DNA of 6,403 nucleotides from Candidatus Melainabacteria bacterium (lineage in GTDB: Bacteria > Cyanobacteriota > Vampirovibrionia > LMEP-6097), in NCBI GenBank assembly GCA_028817775.1, contig JAPPOW010000023.1, forward strand, positions 1 through 6,403. Reading direction: 5' to 3'. Shown here piece after piece: positions 1 to 5,955 of the stretch. Numbering within the stretch: the stretch's first letter is position 1; each line of letters begins with the position of its first letter. A program made the translations under genes and the position numbers. The notes below the pieces were generated by a model. The model was given only the letters and a program-made list of their open reading frames with translations, had not been told where the DNA came from and searched no databases.

Positions 1-906
1 CATATATTGATTGTATTGATCGACTATATCTAAACTAAGATAGTTCTTTTGTTCTTTGGCAAAGAGTTTGAAGAAGTAGAGAGCAAGACCTCTAAGCTCC
101 TGAGCTTTGCGGTTCTTCTCTTCGTCATCCTCAAATGGTTGTTTGGAAATGATTGAGTCGATTTGCTCAGTGATATCATGACGAGCATCATAGATTGCTT
201 TGCGCATTGGATGCAGGGCATGAGATTGAAAGTGTTCTATCACTTCTTTATGTCCTGGGTCATTGTCCTGCAAGCAAAGATAGGTACCTACAGCAAGAGC
301 CTTATTTTTGCGCTGTTTGAATGGCTTGCGGTCTTCAAACCTTTGCTGGAAAGCATAAGGCAAGACGTAATTCTCACCAAAGCCACCAAAGAATTTTTGA
401 TAGAAAGAATTATTAGTTAACTTGGTCTCTGCAACTAATTTAGCTTGCTGCACTAGTTTATAATTCCGGGAAACTTTTTCTGGATGAGTGAAGAAATGGT
501 TGGCGTAAATCCAGACGGGGCCCTTGAATTCAGTAAGAGAGCTGGATTGAGATAGTTGATAATTATCAAAGATGCTATTAATAGTACCGTGAGCAAAGAT
601 CACATCCTTCTCTGGATCGAGCCTACAAAGTTTAGTTTGAATCTTGCCCCAAGGGACTCTATTGGCTAGACACCAGATATGCATATCAAAGAAACCAACA
701 ATGCGCCTGAGCCAAATCGGAAAATTAGACCAAGTGCGAATTGGAGCGTAAGTACTCAAAAAATCAGTGTAGATTTTGACATCGTCACGCTCTTGAATCA
801 ATTCAAGTAAGTAACTTAGGTTGCGTGGAGCTCTTTTGCCCAGGAAGATGGAGAGCACATTTTCTCCAAGTTGCATGATATTGGGGTCGTAGATATAAAC
901 TACCAT
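1..906 (-). CDS. Probable GT-B glycosyltransferase, 3' end beyond the window
   Basis: An uninterrupted minus-strand frame of 302 codons begins at ATG 906-904 and is still open at base 1, so the C-terminus is missing. The protein starts MVVYIYDPNIMQLGENVLSI. Features that resemble a GT-B (GT4/GT1-like) enzyme are a predicted strand plus loop DVIFAHGTIN (101-110), VWIYANH with His137 (131-137), LVAETKLTNNSF (157-168), and YVLPYAFQQRF followed by RKNKALAVGTY (180-209). The last pair matches the usual linker and first strand of the nucleotide-sugar-binding C-terminal domain. The usual family glutamates would lie later or off the edge. There is no signal peptide or membrane segment, so it is probably cytosolic. 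The ATG directly follows the TAA of the transglutaminase-like gene (0-base gap), and no separate promoter or clear Shine-Dalgarno is visible, so it is probably co-transcribed and translationally coupled. The donor and acceptor cannot be told. Glycosyltransferase assignment is by motif resemblance only; the coding call is stronger than the function. Confidence 0.72.
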   Translation of the reverse strand, partial: MVVYIYDPNIMQLGENVLSIFLGKRAPRNLSYLLELIQERDDVKIYTDFLSTYAPIRTWSNFPIWLRRIVGFFDMHIWCLANRVPWGKIQTKLCRLDPEKDVIFAHGTINSIFDNYQLSQSSSLTEFKGPVWIYANHFFTHPEKVSRNYKLVQQAKLVAETKLTNNSFYQKFFGGFGENYVLPYAFQQRFEDRKPFKQRKNKALAVGTYLCLQDNDPGHKEVIEHFQSHALHPMRKAIYDARHDITEQIDSIISKQPFEDDEEKNRKAQELRGLALYFFKLFAKEQKNYLSLDIVDQYNQYM

Positions 907-2295
907 TTAAGAAGAAGGGGATCTAGTGATCTCCTCAGGTAGGCTGCTTGCAGCAGTGAAATCTACATTGTTCTTTGCATAAAGCTGTACCAGGATTAGT
1001 TTTGCTTCTGGATACAAAATCTTGATTGGCTCAAGATTAGCAACCCTAACCCTTCTACTTGGTCCAGGGAAGAACAAGCGATTAAGTCCAGCTGAGATAT
1101 CTAAGTAGTCGTGAGTAAGTTTACCAGAGCTAAGTTTCTCTGCTGGCTCAAGGTGACTTGCATTGAATTTTTGCGCTGCAAGTACTCTGATTGCACCTTG
1201 TGTTGGATCTTTGTAAATGATATTTGGTTCGACTACTGAATAAGGTAGCTTGTTCGTGGCAATCTTTTTGGCTTTGCCTTTGGGAATCTGTACATAGGCA
1301 GCAAGTATTGGAAAACTGCTAGCTAGTTTGGCGTTGTTAGAAAGATACTTGACTGGAATTTCGCTAGTAAAATTAGCAACTACATCACCATAGTAGTCAA
1401 AAAACTGGCTACGTTTTTTGAAGTGTCTTGTGATGATGTGATTTTCAGCTAGTGGGGTTGAAGCATCTACTATATATAAGTCCTCGAAGAAGCTCTTGTT
1501 CTCCTCTGCAACAAAACTAAAATTAATGCCTGGTATTTTGAATTCTTCAGGAGGTCTGAACTTATTGTCCTCTGTACTAGCGATCTCTTGGTTGAAAGCT
1601 TCAAAATGCTCTTGTTGAGCAAGTTCTACAAAACGTTTGTAACCAATAACTTTGCCATCTTCTTTGGTAAGTCCTAGAGTATGAGGATCAAATATACGGT
1701 TTTCATTGTCATATGCAATGCTACAAACCAAGTGACCATTGAGTGAAAGTACTGAAGAATTAAGACCGTAGTGTTTAGCTAGCATAGCTAAATTTCGCGC
1801 TGTATCATCGCAGCGTCCGCTACCATAAGTGCTAAAGAAAGTAACCGGGTTGTGCAGCTCTGGAGAACTATATAAAGGATACTTTTTCTTGAAGTGAGCT
1901 TTGAAGTAGTTATATATTTTCTCAGCTTTAACAGCGTCACTGTCTTTGGTCTCGATGCCTATATCCTTGGTGATTTTGTCCATGTGCGGGAAAAGATCTG
2001 GGTTTTTGACAATGACAGCTTCTTTAGTACTGTTGCTAAATTGATGCTTATGCTTGCCTTGTTCAAGTTTGGCTAATAACTCTACTGGTTTGTTGAATTT
2101 ATTGAGAAAGTCCTTGCGAGTTTTTTCAAGCTTCTTAAAAACTTTGGGACCAGGTTTATTGCTTGATCTGATAATTTGTTTGCAATTATATACAAGGTTG
2201 GAGAATAAAATATCTTCTTGTAGTGCAAAGTATCCTCCAGCACCAATGGCTAGGATAGAGAGGGCTGCTATGTTTATCTTAACGCGCTTCTTCAT
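907..2295 (-). CDS. Membrane-anchored transglutaminase-like protein
   Basis: 462 residues. A short basic start (MKKRVK) followed by a hydrophobic stretch at about residues 7-25 is an N-terminal membrane anchor or uncleaved signal, placing the rest outside the cytoplasm. The segment at about 120-210 fits a transglutaminase-like (papain-fold) domain. Cys162 lies in GSGRCDDTARNLAMLAKHYG, His188 in LNGHLV and Asp203 in RIFDPH, in the order and approximate spacing of the Cys-His-Asp triad. Bacterial members of this superfamily include proteases and amidases as well as cross-linking enzymes, so the reaction is unknown. The remaining about 250 residues (210-462) are not recognised; they lack an obvious membrane segment and end in a Ser/Pro-rich tail. 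The start at 2295 is chosen because it directly precedes the basic-plus-hydrophobic N-terminus; no Shine-Dalgarno is visible before it. The downstream glycosyltransferase starts on the next base after the TAA stop, suggesting an operon and a joint envelope role (inference). Confidence 0.85.
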   Translation of the reverse strand: MKKRVKINIAALSILAIGAGGYFALQEDILFSNLVYNCKQIIRSSNKPGPKVFKKLEKTRKDFLNKFNKPVELLAKLEQGKHKHQFSNSTKEAVIVKNPDLFPHMDKITKDIGIETKDSDAVKAEKIYNYFKAHFKKKYPLYSSPELHNPVTFFSTYGSGRCDDTARNLAMLAKHYGLNSSVLSLNGHLVCSIAYDNENRIFDPHTLGLTKEDGKVIGYKRFVELAQQEHFEAFNQEIASTEDNKFRPPEEFKIPGINFSFVAEENKSFFEDLYIVDASTPLAENHIITRHFKKRSQFFDYYGDVVANFTSEIPVKYLSNNAKLASSFPILAAYVQIPKGKAKKIATNKLPYSVVEPNIIYKDPTQGAIRVLAAQKFNASHLEPAEKLSSGKLTHDYLDISAGLNRLFFPGPSRRVRVANLEPIKILYPEAKLILVQLYAKNNVDFTAASSLPEEITRSPSS

Positions 2296-2303
2296 TAGGT
2301 CAC

Positions 2304-2332
2304 AAAAAAATCAGCAAATCTATTTGATTTGC
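2304..2332 (-). terminator. Hairpin plus T7 run in the leader of the transglutaminase-like gene
   Basis: Read on the minus strand, GCAAATC (2332-2326) pairs perfectly with GATTTGC (2320-2314) across a 5-base loop, and after three bases is followed by seven consecutive T (2310-2304). This is the shape of a Rho-independent terminator, but the stem is short and has only three G:C pairs. It lies 8 bases before the ATG at 2295, so if functional it would act as an attenuator of that gene rather than as the end of another transcript. No upstream minus-strand gene would need a terminator here, because the neighbour is divergent. Confidence 0.35.
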
Positions 2333-2333
2333 A

Positions 2334-2373
2334 GAAATGCCATAAGGTAGATTTATCTGCCTTATGACATTTC
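2334..2373. repeat. 40-base imperfect palindrome between divergent genes
   Basis: The outer arms GAAATG (2334-2339) and CATTTC (2368-2373) pair. After one C/A mismatch (2340/2367) the inner arms CATAAGGTAG (2341-2350) and CTGCCTTATG (2357-2366) pair in all ten positions, one of them a T/G wobble, around a 6-base loop ATTTAT. In total 16 of 17 positions pair. It sits 39-62 bases from the starts of both flanking genes. It could be a DNA operator site for a dimeric regulator, an RNA hairpin in the leftward leader, or a single copy of a dispersed palindromic repeat. No second copy was noticed in the window. Confidence 0.75.
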
Positions 2374-2378
2374 TATTG

Positions 2379-2384
2379 TATACT
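2379..2384 (+). promoter_or_regulatory. Candidate -10 element TATACT for the family 2 glycosyltransferase
   Basis: TATACT matches the -10 consensus at five of six positions and ends 11 bases before the ATG at 2396, which would give a leader of only about 5 bases. No convincing -35 lies 16-18 bases upstream, where the large palindrome ends. On the opposite strand the same spot reads TACAAT (2380-2375), a possible -10 for the divergent transglutaminase-like gene, also without a good -35. Confidence 0.35.
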
Positions 2385-2395
2385 AGGTTTGCCCG

Positions 2396-3190
2396 ATGAA
2401 ACAGGACAAAATACTAGTTGCTGTACCAATGTACAACTGCGAGAAGCAAATCCCTCGGGTTATAGCCCAGTTTGACGATGAACTGCAGAGCTTTATTACA
2501 GAACTATTAATAATAGATAATGGCAGTAAGGACAATAGTCTTGAAGCTGCCAAATCAGCTTTGCCTGATCTAAAAAATATGAAGGCAACTCTCTACCAGA
2601 ATTGTGACAACTATAGTTTGGGTGGCACTCATAAAGTTGCGTTCAATTATGCTCTCAATAATGATTTTGATTACTGTGTGATTCTTCATGGTGATGACCA
2701 AGGTAGTATCTCTGATCTGCTGCCGTATCTCAAGACGGGTGAGTACCGTGAATATGATTCATTCTTAGGAGCACGCTTCCATAAGGACTCTAGATTAGTT
2801 GGCTATTCATGGTTTAGAACCTTTGGTAATGTGGTGGTTAATTTATTTTGCTCGATTGCTTGCGGGCATTGGGTTGAAGATATGGGTTCTGGACTCAATT
2901 TATTTAGTAAGGGCTACTTGAGTAATAAGTTCTATCTTTATTTCCCTAATGATTTGACTTATAATGTCTATCTCTTGCTCTATGCTGTTTACAGCAAGTC
3001 TAAGTTTAAATTCTTCCCGCTACTCTGGCGTGAGGATGACCAAGTAAGTAACGCTCGTATGTTCAAGCAAGGCTTCCAAATCTTAGCTTTGCTTGGCAAG
3101 TATATAGTTAGCGCTAAATCAATTTTCTCTGGCGAAGCTAATGAATATTCAGAGATTGATTATCAATCTAATACTATTTACTCACACTAA
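2396..3190 (+). CDS. Family 2 glycosyltransferase
   Basis: 264 residues with a GT-A/family 2 layout. The first strand and loop are VAVPMYNCEKQIP (8-20). LLIIDNGSKDNS (37-48) holds Asp41, expected to contact the nucleotide. SLGGTHKVAFNYAL (74-87) is the usual helix region. ILHGDDQ (96-102) contains the DXD-type metal site at Asp100-Asp101. EDMGSGLNLFSK (161-172) sits where family members carry the acceptor-site acidic residue (Glu161/Asp162). WREDDQVSNAR (211-221) corresponds to the late basic/acidic motif of polyprenyl-phosphate glycosyltransferases. The overall pattern is nearest to the dolichyl/polyprenyl-phosphate sugar synthase group, but no C-terminal membrane helices follow, so it is probably cytosolic or peripheral. 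The sugar and acceptor are not determinable. The gene stands alone on the plus strand, divergent from the transglutaminase-like gene and convergent with the next. It may provide a lipid-linked sugar for the nearby GT-C protein (inference). Shine-Dalgarno is weak or absent. Confidence 0.92.
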   Translation: MKQDKILVAVPMYNCEKQIPRVIAQFDDELQSFITELLIIDNGSKDNSLEAAKSALPDLKNMKATLYQNCDNYSLGGTHKVAFNYALNNDFDYCVILHGDDQGSISDLLPYLKTGEYREYDSFLGARFHKDSRLVGYSWFRTFGNVVVNLFCSIACGHWVEDMGSGLNLFSKGYLSNKFYLYFPNDLTYNVYLLLYAVYSKSKFKFFPLLWREDDQVSNARMFKQGFQILALLGKYIVSAKSIFSGEANEYSEIDYQSNTIYSH

Positions 3191-3199
3191 GGACATGTT

Positions 3200-3739
3200 C
3201 TAGTGAGTTGCAGCTTTGACGATTCCACTGGCTTCACAGCTTTTGCGTGCTACATAAGTACGCAGATCAGAGAAGATATCAGCGGCATATTTTTGCATAC
3301 CAGTTACTGGGTTGCTTTCAGACCATGTTTCAAATGCTTCTACAAAAGACGGAATAGCTTCTGGTAGTGCTTCTAGTGATGATTTAAGAAATGTAATGAT
3401 GCTTTCAGTATAATTTGTTGTTGCTAACACAGGAAATCTAAAACAATCTTCTCTACTTGGGGGCTCTTTTCTAAGTTCATCACTGACATTTGCATAGTGC
3501 TGAATTAAATCAAAGACTATTTGGAAAGCTTCAGTCAATTCTTGAGGATCAGTTGTCGTATGAAGTAAGAATCTAGCTTGAGTTCCAAGGGGAAAGGCTT
3601 CGTGAATGAAATTGGCTGGGTCTCCTTGTCCCAAACGACTAGCAAAGTTCACGCCATGTTTAAGTGTAGTTGCTTCAAAGGCTTTGTCTCGGTAGATAGT
3701 AACAAGTTCTTTTAAGCCATCAAGTTGTCGGGTTTCCAT
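3200..3739 (-). CDS. Hypothetical protein, probably soluble and alpha-helical
   Basis: 179 residues; I do not recognise the family. The sequence is acidic-to-neutral and reads as a series of amphipathic helices: LKELVTIYRDKAFEATT near 9-25, PQELTEAFQIVFDLIQHYAN near 65-84, ESIITFLKSSLEALP near 111-125, IFSDLRTYVARKSCEAS at about 155-171. There is no signal peptide or membrane segment. The coding call rests on the full-length open frame, the absence of a competing frame, and a well-formed promoter directly before the ATG (TTGATA, 18 bases, TAGAAT, then 7 bases to ATG). It starts 49 bases downstream of the end of the large GT-C-like gene on the same strand but appears to have its own promoter. 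Its stop lies 9 bases from the stop of the convergent glycosyltransferase. A link with glycan assembly is possible only by position. Confidence 0.75.
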   Translation of the reverse strand: METRQLDGLKELVTIYRDKAFEATTLKHGVNFASRLGQGDPANFIHEAFPLGTQARFLLHTTTDPQELTEAFQIVFDLIQHYANVSDELRKEPPSREDCFRFPVLATTNYTESIITFLKSSLEALPEAIPSFVEAFETWSESNPVTGMQKYAADIFSDLRTYVARKSCEASGIVKAATH

Positions 3740-3746
3740 GAAGATA

Positions 3747-3776
3747 ATTCTAACAGGCAGGTAGCTTTGGTATCAA
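3747..3776 (-). promoter_or_regulatory. Sigma70-type promoter for the 179-residue gene, predicted leaderless
   Basis: On the minus strand the -35 is TTGATA (3776-3771, five of six consensus) and the -10 is TAGAAT (3752-3747, five of six), separated by 18 bases. The -10 ends only 7 bases before the ATG at 3739, so transcription should begin at or within a base or two of the start codon. No Shine-Dalgarno is present between them. This is the best promoter visible in the window. Confidence 0.65.
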
Positions 3777-3788
3777 TGGGGGGATTCC

Positions 3789-5885
3789 CTATCGACTGAC
3801 GCTAGTTGTAACACCCATAGATAAAGATACAGCTGCAACAGTATTGCGCTTAGCGGTACCTGCTTGGAGTTTACGGTAGAATGGCTCCAGTTCAGCTTTA
3901 GTTTGTGCGGTAATGAACTTACCATCTTGGGCTTTGACTGGCACAAAATTGAAGATGTTGCGCTGCCCCACGGTCCAAGCGTACTCGTGATGATATAGAG
4001 CGGTTTCCTCCTCACTAAATTTTTTGTCCTGAGCTAAGAATTTAACCAGGAAAGTACTTGGTGAGGATTTGAGTTCAATGATTTGGAATAATTCTGGATC
4101 ATTGAGGCGTTCTACAGCTCGCTTAGCGATACTGTTTTTCTGGGTAATCACTGCACGCTTAGTTTTATTTTGGATCACTTTAGGCTTAGCATTAATAAGT
4201 AGGTAATCGACTCCAAGCTCTTGTAAGAGTAATGGGTTGAGTAAATGAATTGCTGCTACCCTAGTGATCATGTCAGCTGAATAAAAGTGACCACCGATAC
4301 CATAGAAACCAGCGATATTAGGATAGAAAGAACTAATATGTAAAAACTCGGTACTGGCAATGACATCACCAGACTCGTGAGTTGCTTCAAGCTCTCTAAG
4401 CATCGCTCGTTGTGAATTAGGCACAGCATAGGTTCTATAAAGTTCTGGCTTAATAAAGACCAGATAGCCAAATGCGAGTACTGAAATTAAACAAAGCCAG
4501 CTAGCTTGTTTTGCTAATTGAAATTGCATACGCTCAGCGATAAAGAGCAGGATATATATAAGGAAGATGATTTGTGAGTAGAAAATAAATCTCTGAGTGT
4601 CCTTAGGGTATGGTTCAAATACATAAAGAAAGGGCACAAGCATACTTGCTGAAGCAGCAAAATATAAAATAGATTTCTCATACTTGTTCTTCAGAGCATC
4701 AATCAAGAAAACTATAGTAGCGATAGCAAAGAGCAAGAGAAATGATTTGAAGCTATACCAAGACCAAAGTGGAATGGTCGCCATCTTGTCGAGTTGAATA
4801 CTGGTGATATATGGTTCATAGCCCTGAGTATCTGCTCTAAGCATGGCAAACCATCTTAGCCCTGGCTTGAATACTAGTGCTTCAACACCGTTGAGACTAG
4901 TGAATGAATGCATCAAAGTAAGCACTTTGCCAAGGACTAAACTTATTGCTGTCACTGTGACTTGGATCAATCTATCCTTGCTCCAATCTCTAGTTAGGAT
5001 AGTTTGAATTACTAAGCAGGCTACAGTACCAGCTACTAGTGGGTACCAATCAGCCGGGAAGGCTAAATAAAGAAAGAAAGAGAGCGGACTCAGTACTAGA
5101 AAGTAGTTCTTGAAGTTTTTCTTCTCAATACAAAGCAAGACGATGATAGTTACCAAAGTCCACGAGAAAGCTAGAGTGTGAGATCTAGATACCAACCAAG
5201 GGATGACTAGATTGCCCTGCAAGATAGAGTAGAAATGAAAGAAGATTAGCGTGAAGATCATCGCCCAAGTTTGCGATTTGGAGATGAAATTGAACAAAGT
5301 ATAGGCGAGGCTAGCAAAGAGTGAAACCTGCACACCTAGCTGGATTGCTGAGGCTTGAAACGCGTCGAGTCCACAAATGATTTTGAATAGAGCTGAAGTC
5401 GCGATAATGCCAAAGTGATAACCACTGAGATCTTGTGCCCAATCAAATGGTGCTACTGGTGGGTAGACGTGATTATTAGCTAGACTACCAATTAAGGTGA
5501 AGTGAAACTTCGCTGAATCTCCAATATAGTAATTCTTGTAAGCAGCAATGAAACCAAGCGCCAGTGCGTAAAATACTACTAACCAATTAGTCTCTGAATT
5601 GTTGATTTCATCTATATATGCTTGTAGGTTTTTGATATCTATTAAAAACCAAAGCAACGCAGCAATGGCTACTGCGTAGCAAGCATAAATAAAACTATGT
5701 AATGGGAAGGCTAAGAGATGAGTCGCTAAGAAAAATACTGAGAAGCCAGTAACCAAATCGATGGCAATCTTACTGAAACCTGGCAGGTTTGAGAACTTAG
5801 CATTGGATCTTAATAGTGGTGAGTTGGTTTTGTAGCCAAGCCAAGAGATTATTACTAATAAGGGGATTAGAGCTAGAAATTGCAT
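3789..5885 (-). CDS. Polytopic membrane protein, probable GT-C-type glycosyltransferase
   Basis: 698 residues. About 12-14 hydrophobic segments fill residues 1-480 (clear ones near 1-17, 42-60, 64-83, 100-116, 205-222, 236-253, 280-297, 306-325, 378-396, 405-422, 434-450, 461-478). About 220 residues of soluble character follow (480-698). The first large loop carries GDSAKFHF (122-129), with Asp123 placed like the catalytic acid of GT-C enzymes, and YPPVAPFDWAQDLSGYHFG (141-159), resembling the YP...YH.G pattern of that loop. GT-C enzymes use polyprenyl-phosphate sugars on the outer membrane face. The C-terminal part contains an alpha/beta-looking stretch (GDVIASTEFLHISS 506-519; GVDYLLINAKPK 558-569) of the kind appended to several GT-C and YfhO-like proteins. 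Start 5885 gives an immediately hydrophobic N-terminus and has TATACT 6 bases upstream but no Shine-Dalgarno. The specific sugar and target are unknown; a non-enzymatic membrane role is not excluded. Confidence 0.85.
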   Translation of the reverse strand: MQFLALIPLLVIISWLGYKTNSPLLRSNAKFSNLPGFSKIAIDLVTGFSVFFLATHLLAFPLHSFIYACYAVAIAALLWFLIDIKNLQAYIDEINNSETNWLVVFYALALGFIAAYKNYYIGDSAKFHFTLIGSLANNHVYPPVAPFDWAQDLSGYHFGIIATSALFKIICGLDAFQASAIQLGVQVSLFASLAYTLFNFISKSQTWAMIFTLIFFHFYSILQGNLVIPWLVSRSHTLAFSWTLVTIIVLLCIEKKNFKNYFLVLSPLSFFLYLAFPADWYPLVAGTVACLVIQTILTRDWSKDRLIQVTVTAISLVLGKVLTLMHSFTSLNGVEALVFKPGLRWFAMLRADTQGYEPYITSIQLDKMATIPLWSWYSFKSFLLLFAIATIVFLIDALKNKYEKSILYFAASASMLVPFLYVFEPYPKDTQRFIFYSQIIFLIYILLFIAERMQFQLAKQASWLCLISVLAFGYLVFIKPELYRTYAVPNSQRAMLRELEATHESGDVIASTEFLHISSFYPNIAGFYGIGGHFYSADMITRVAAIHLLNPLLLQELGVDYLLINAKPKVIQNKTKRAVITQKNSIAKRAVERLNDPELFQIIELKSSPSTFLVKFLAQDKKFSEEETALYHHEYAWTVGQRNIFNFVPVKAQDGKFITAQTKAELEPFYRKLQAGTAKRNTVAAVSLSMGVTTSVSR

Positions 5886-5890
5886 ATGCT

Positions 5891-5902
5891 TAGTATATAC
5901 TA
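5891..5902. repeat. Perfect 12-base palindrome TAGTATATACTA
   Basis: The sequence equals its own reverse complement over all 12 bases and lies 6 bases upstream of the GT-C-like start in the 70-base divergent region. It contains TATACT on both strands, so it could be a bidirectional -10 region, an operator overlapping the promoter, or both. An eight-base part, TATACTAG, recurs at 2379-2386 just before the family 2 glycosyltransferase. Confidence 0.6.
5892..5897 (-). promoter_or_regulatory. Candidate -10 element TATACT for the GT-C-like gene
   Basis: On the minus strand TATACT (five of six consensus) ends 6 bases before the ATG at 5885, the spacing expected for a transcript starting at the start codon. 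No recognisable -35 is found 16-19 bases upstream, so the assignment rests on the -10 and its position alone. Confidence 0.4.
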
Positions 5903-5943
5903 GAGTGGAATTATCTCGAGGTAGGTGCCTTTGTGTTTTTGGG

Positions 5944-5949
5944 TATATC
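5944..5949 (+). promoter_or_regulatory. Candidate -10 element TATATC for the LVIVD-repeat gene
   Basis: TATATC ends 6 bases before the ATG at 5956, the same arrangement as upstream of the GT-C-like gene. The last base departs from consensus and no good -35 is visible. The intervening TAGGTG could look like a Shine-Dalgarno, but it abuts the ATG and is too close to serve as one. Confidence 0.3.
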
Positions 5950-5955
5950 TAGGTG

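Noticed and set aside
163..420. Plus-strand open frame of 85 codons
   Set aside because: Lies entirely inside the continuous minus-strand glycosyltransferase frame and has no recognisable motif or start signals.
2054..2350. Plus-strand open frame of 98 codons
   Set aside because: Mostly antisense to the transglutaminase-like N-terminus; its hydrophobic look comes from the opposite-strand signal segment.
3185..3205. Possible shared terminator between the convergent genes (CACTA...TAGTG)
   Set aside because: Only five base pairs around an 11-base loop, with no T-run on either side; too weak to call.
3773..4015. Minus-strand open frame of 80 codons
   Set aside because: Out-of-frame shadow of the 3' end of the GT-C-like gene.
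5931..5936. TTGTGT as a -35 for the LVIVD gene
   Set aside because: It is only 7 bases from the TATATC hexamer, too close for a normal promoter.
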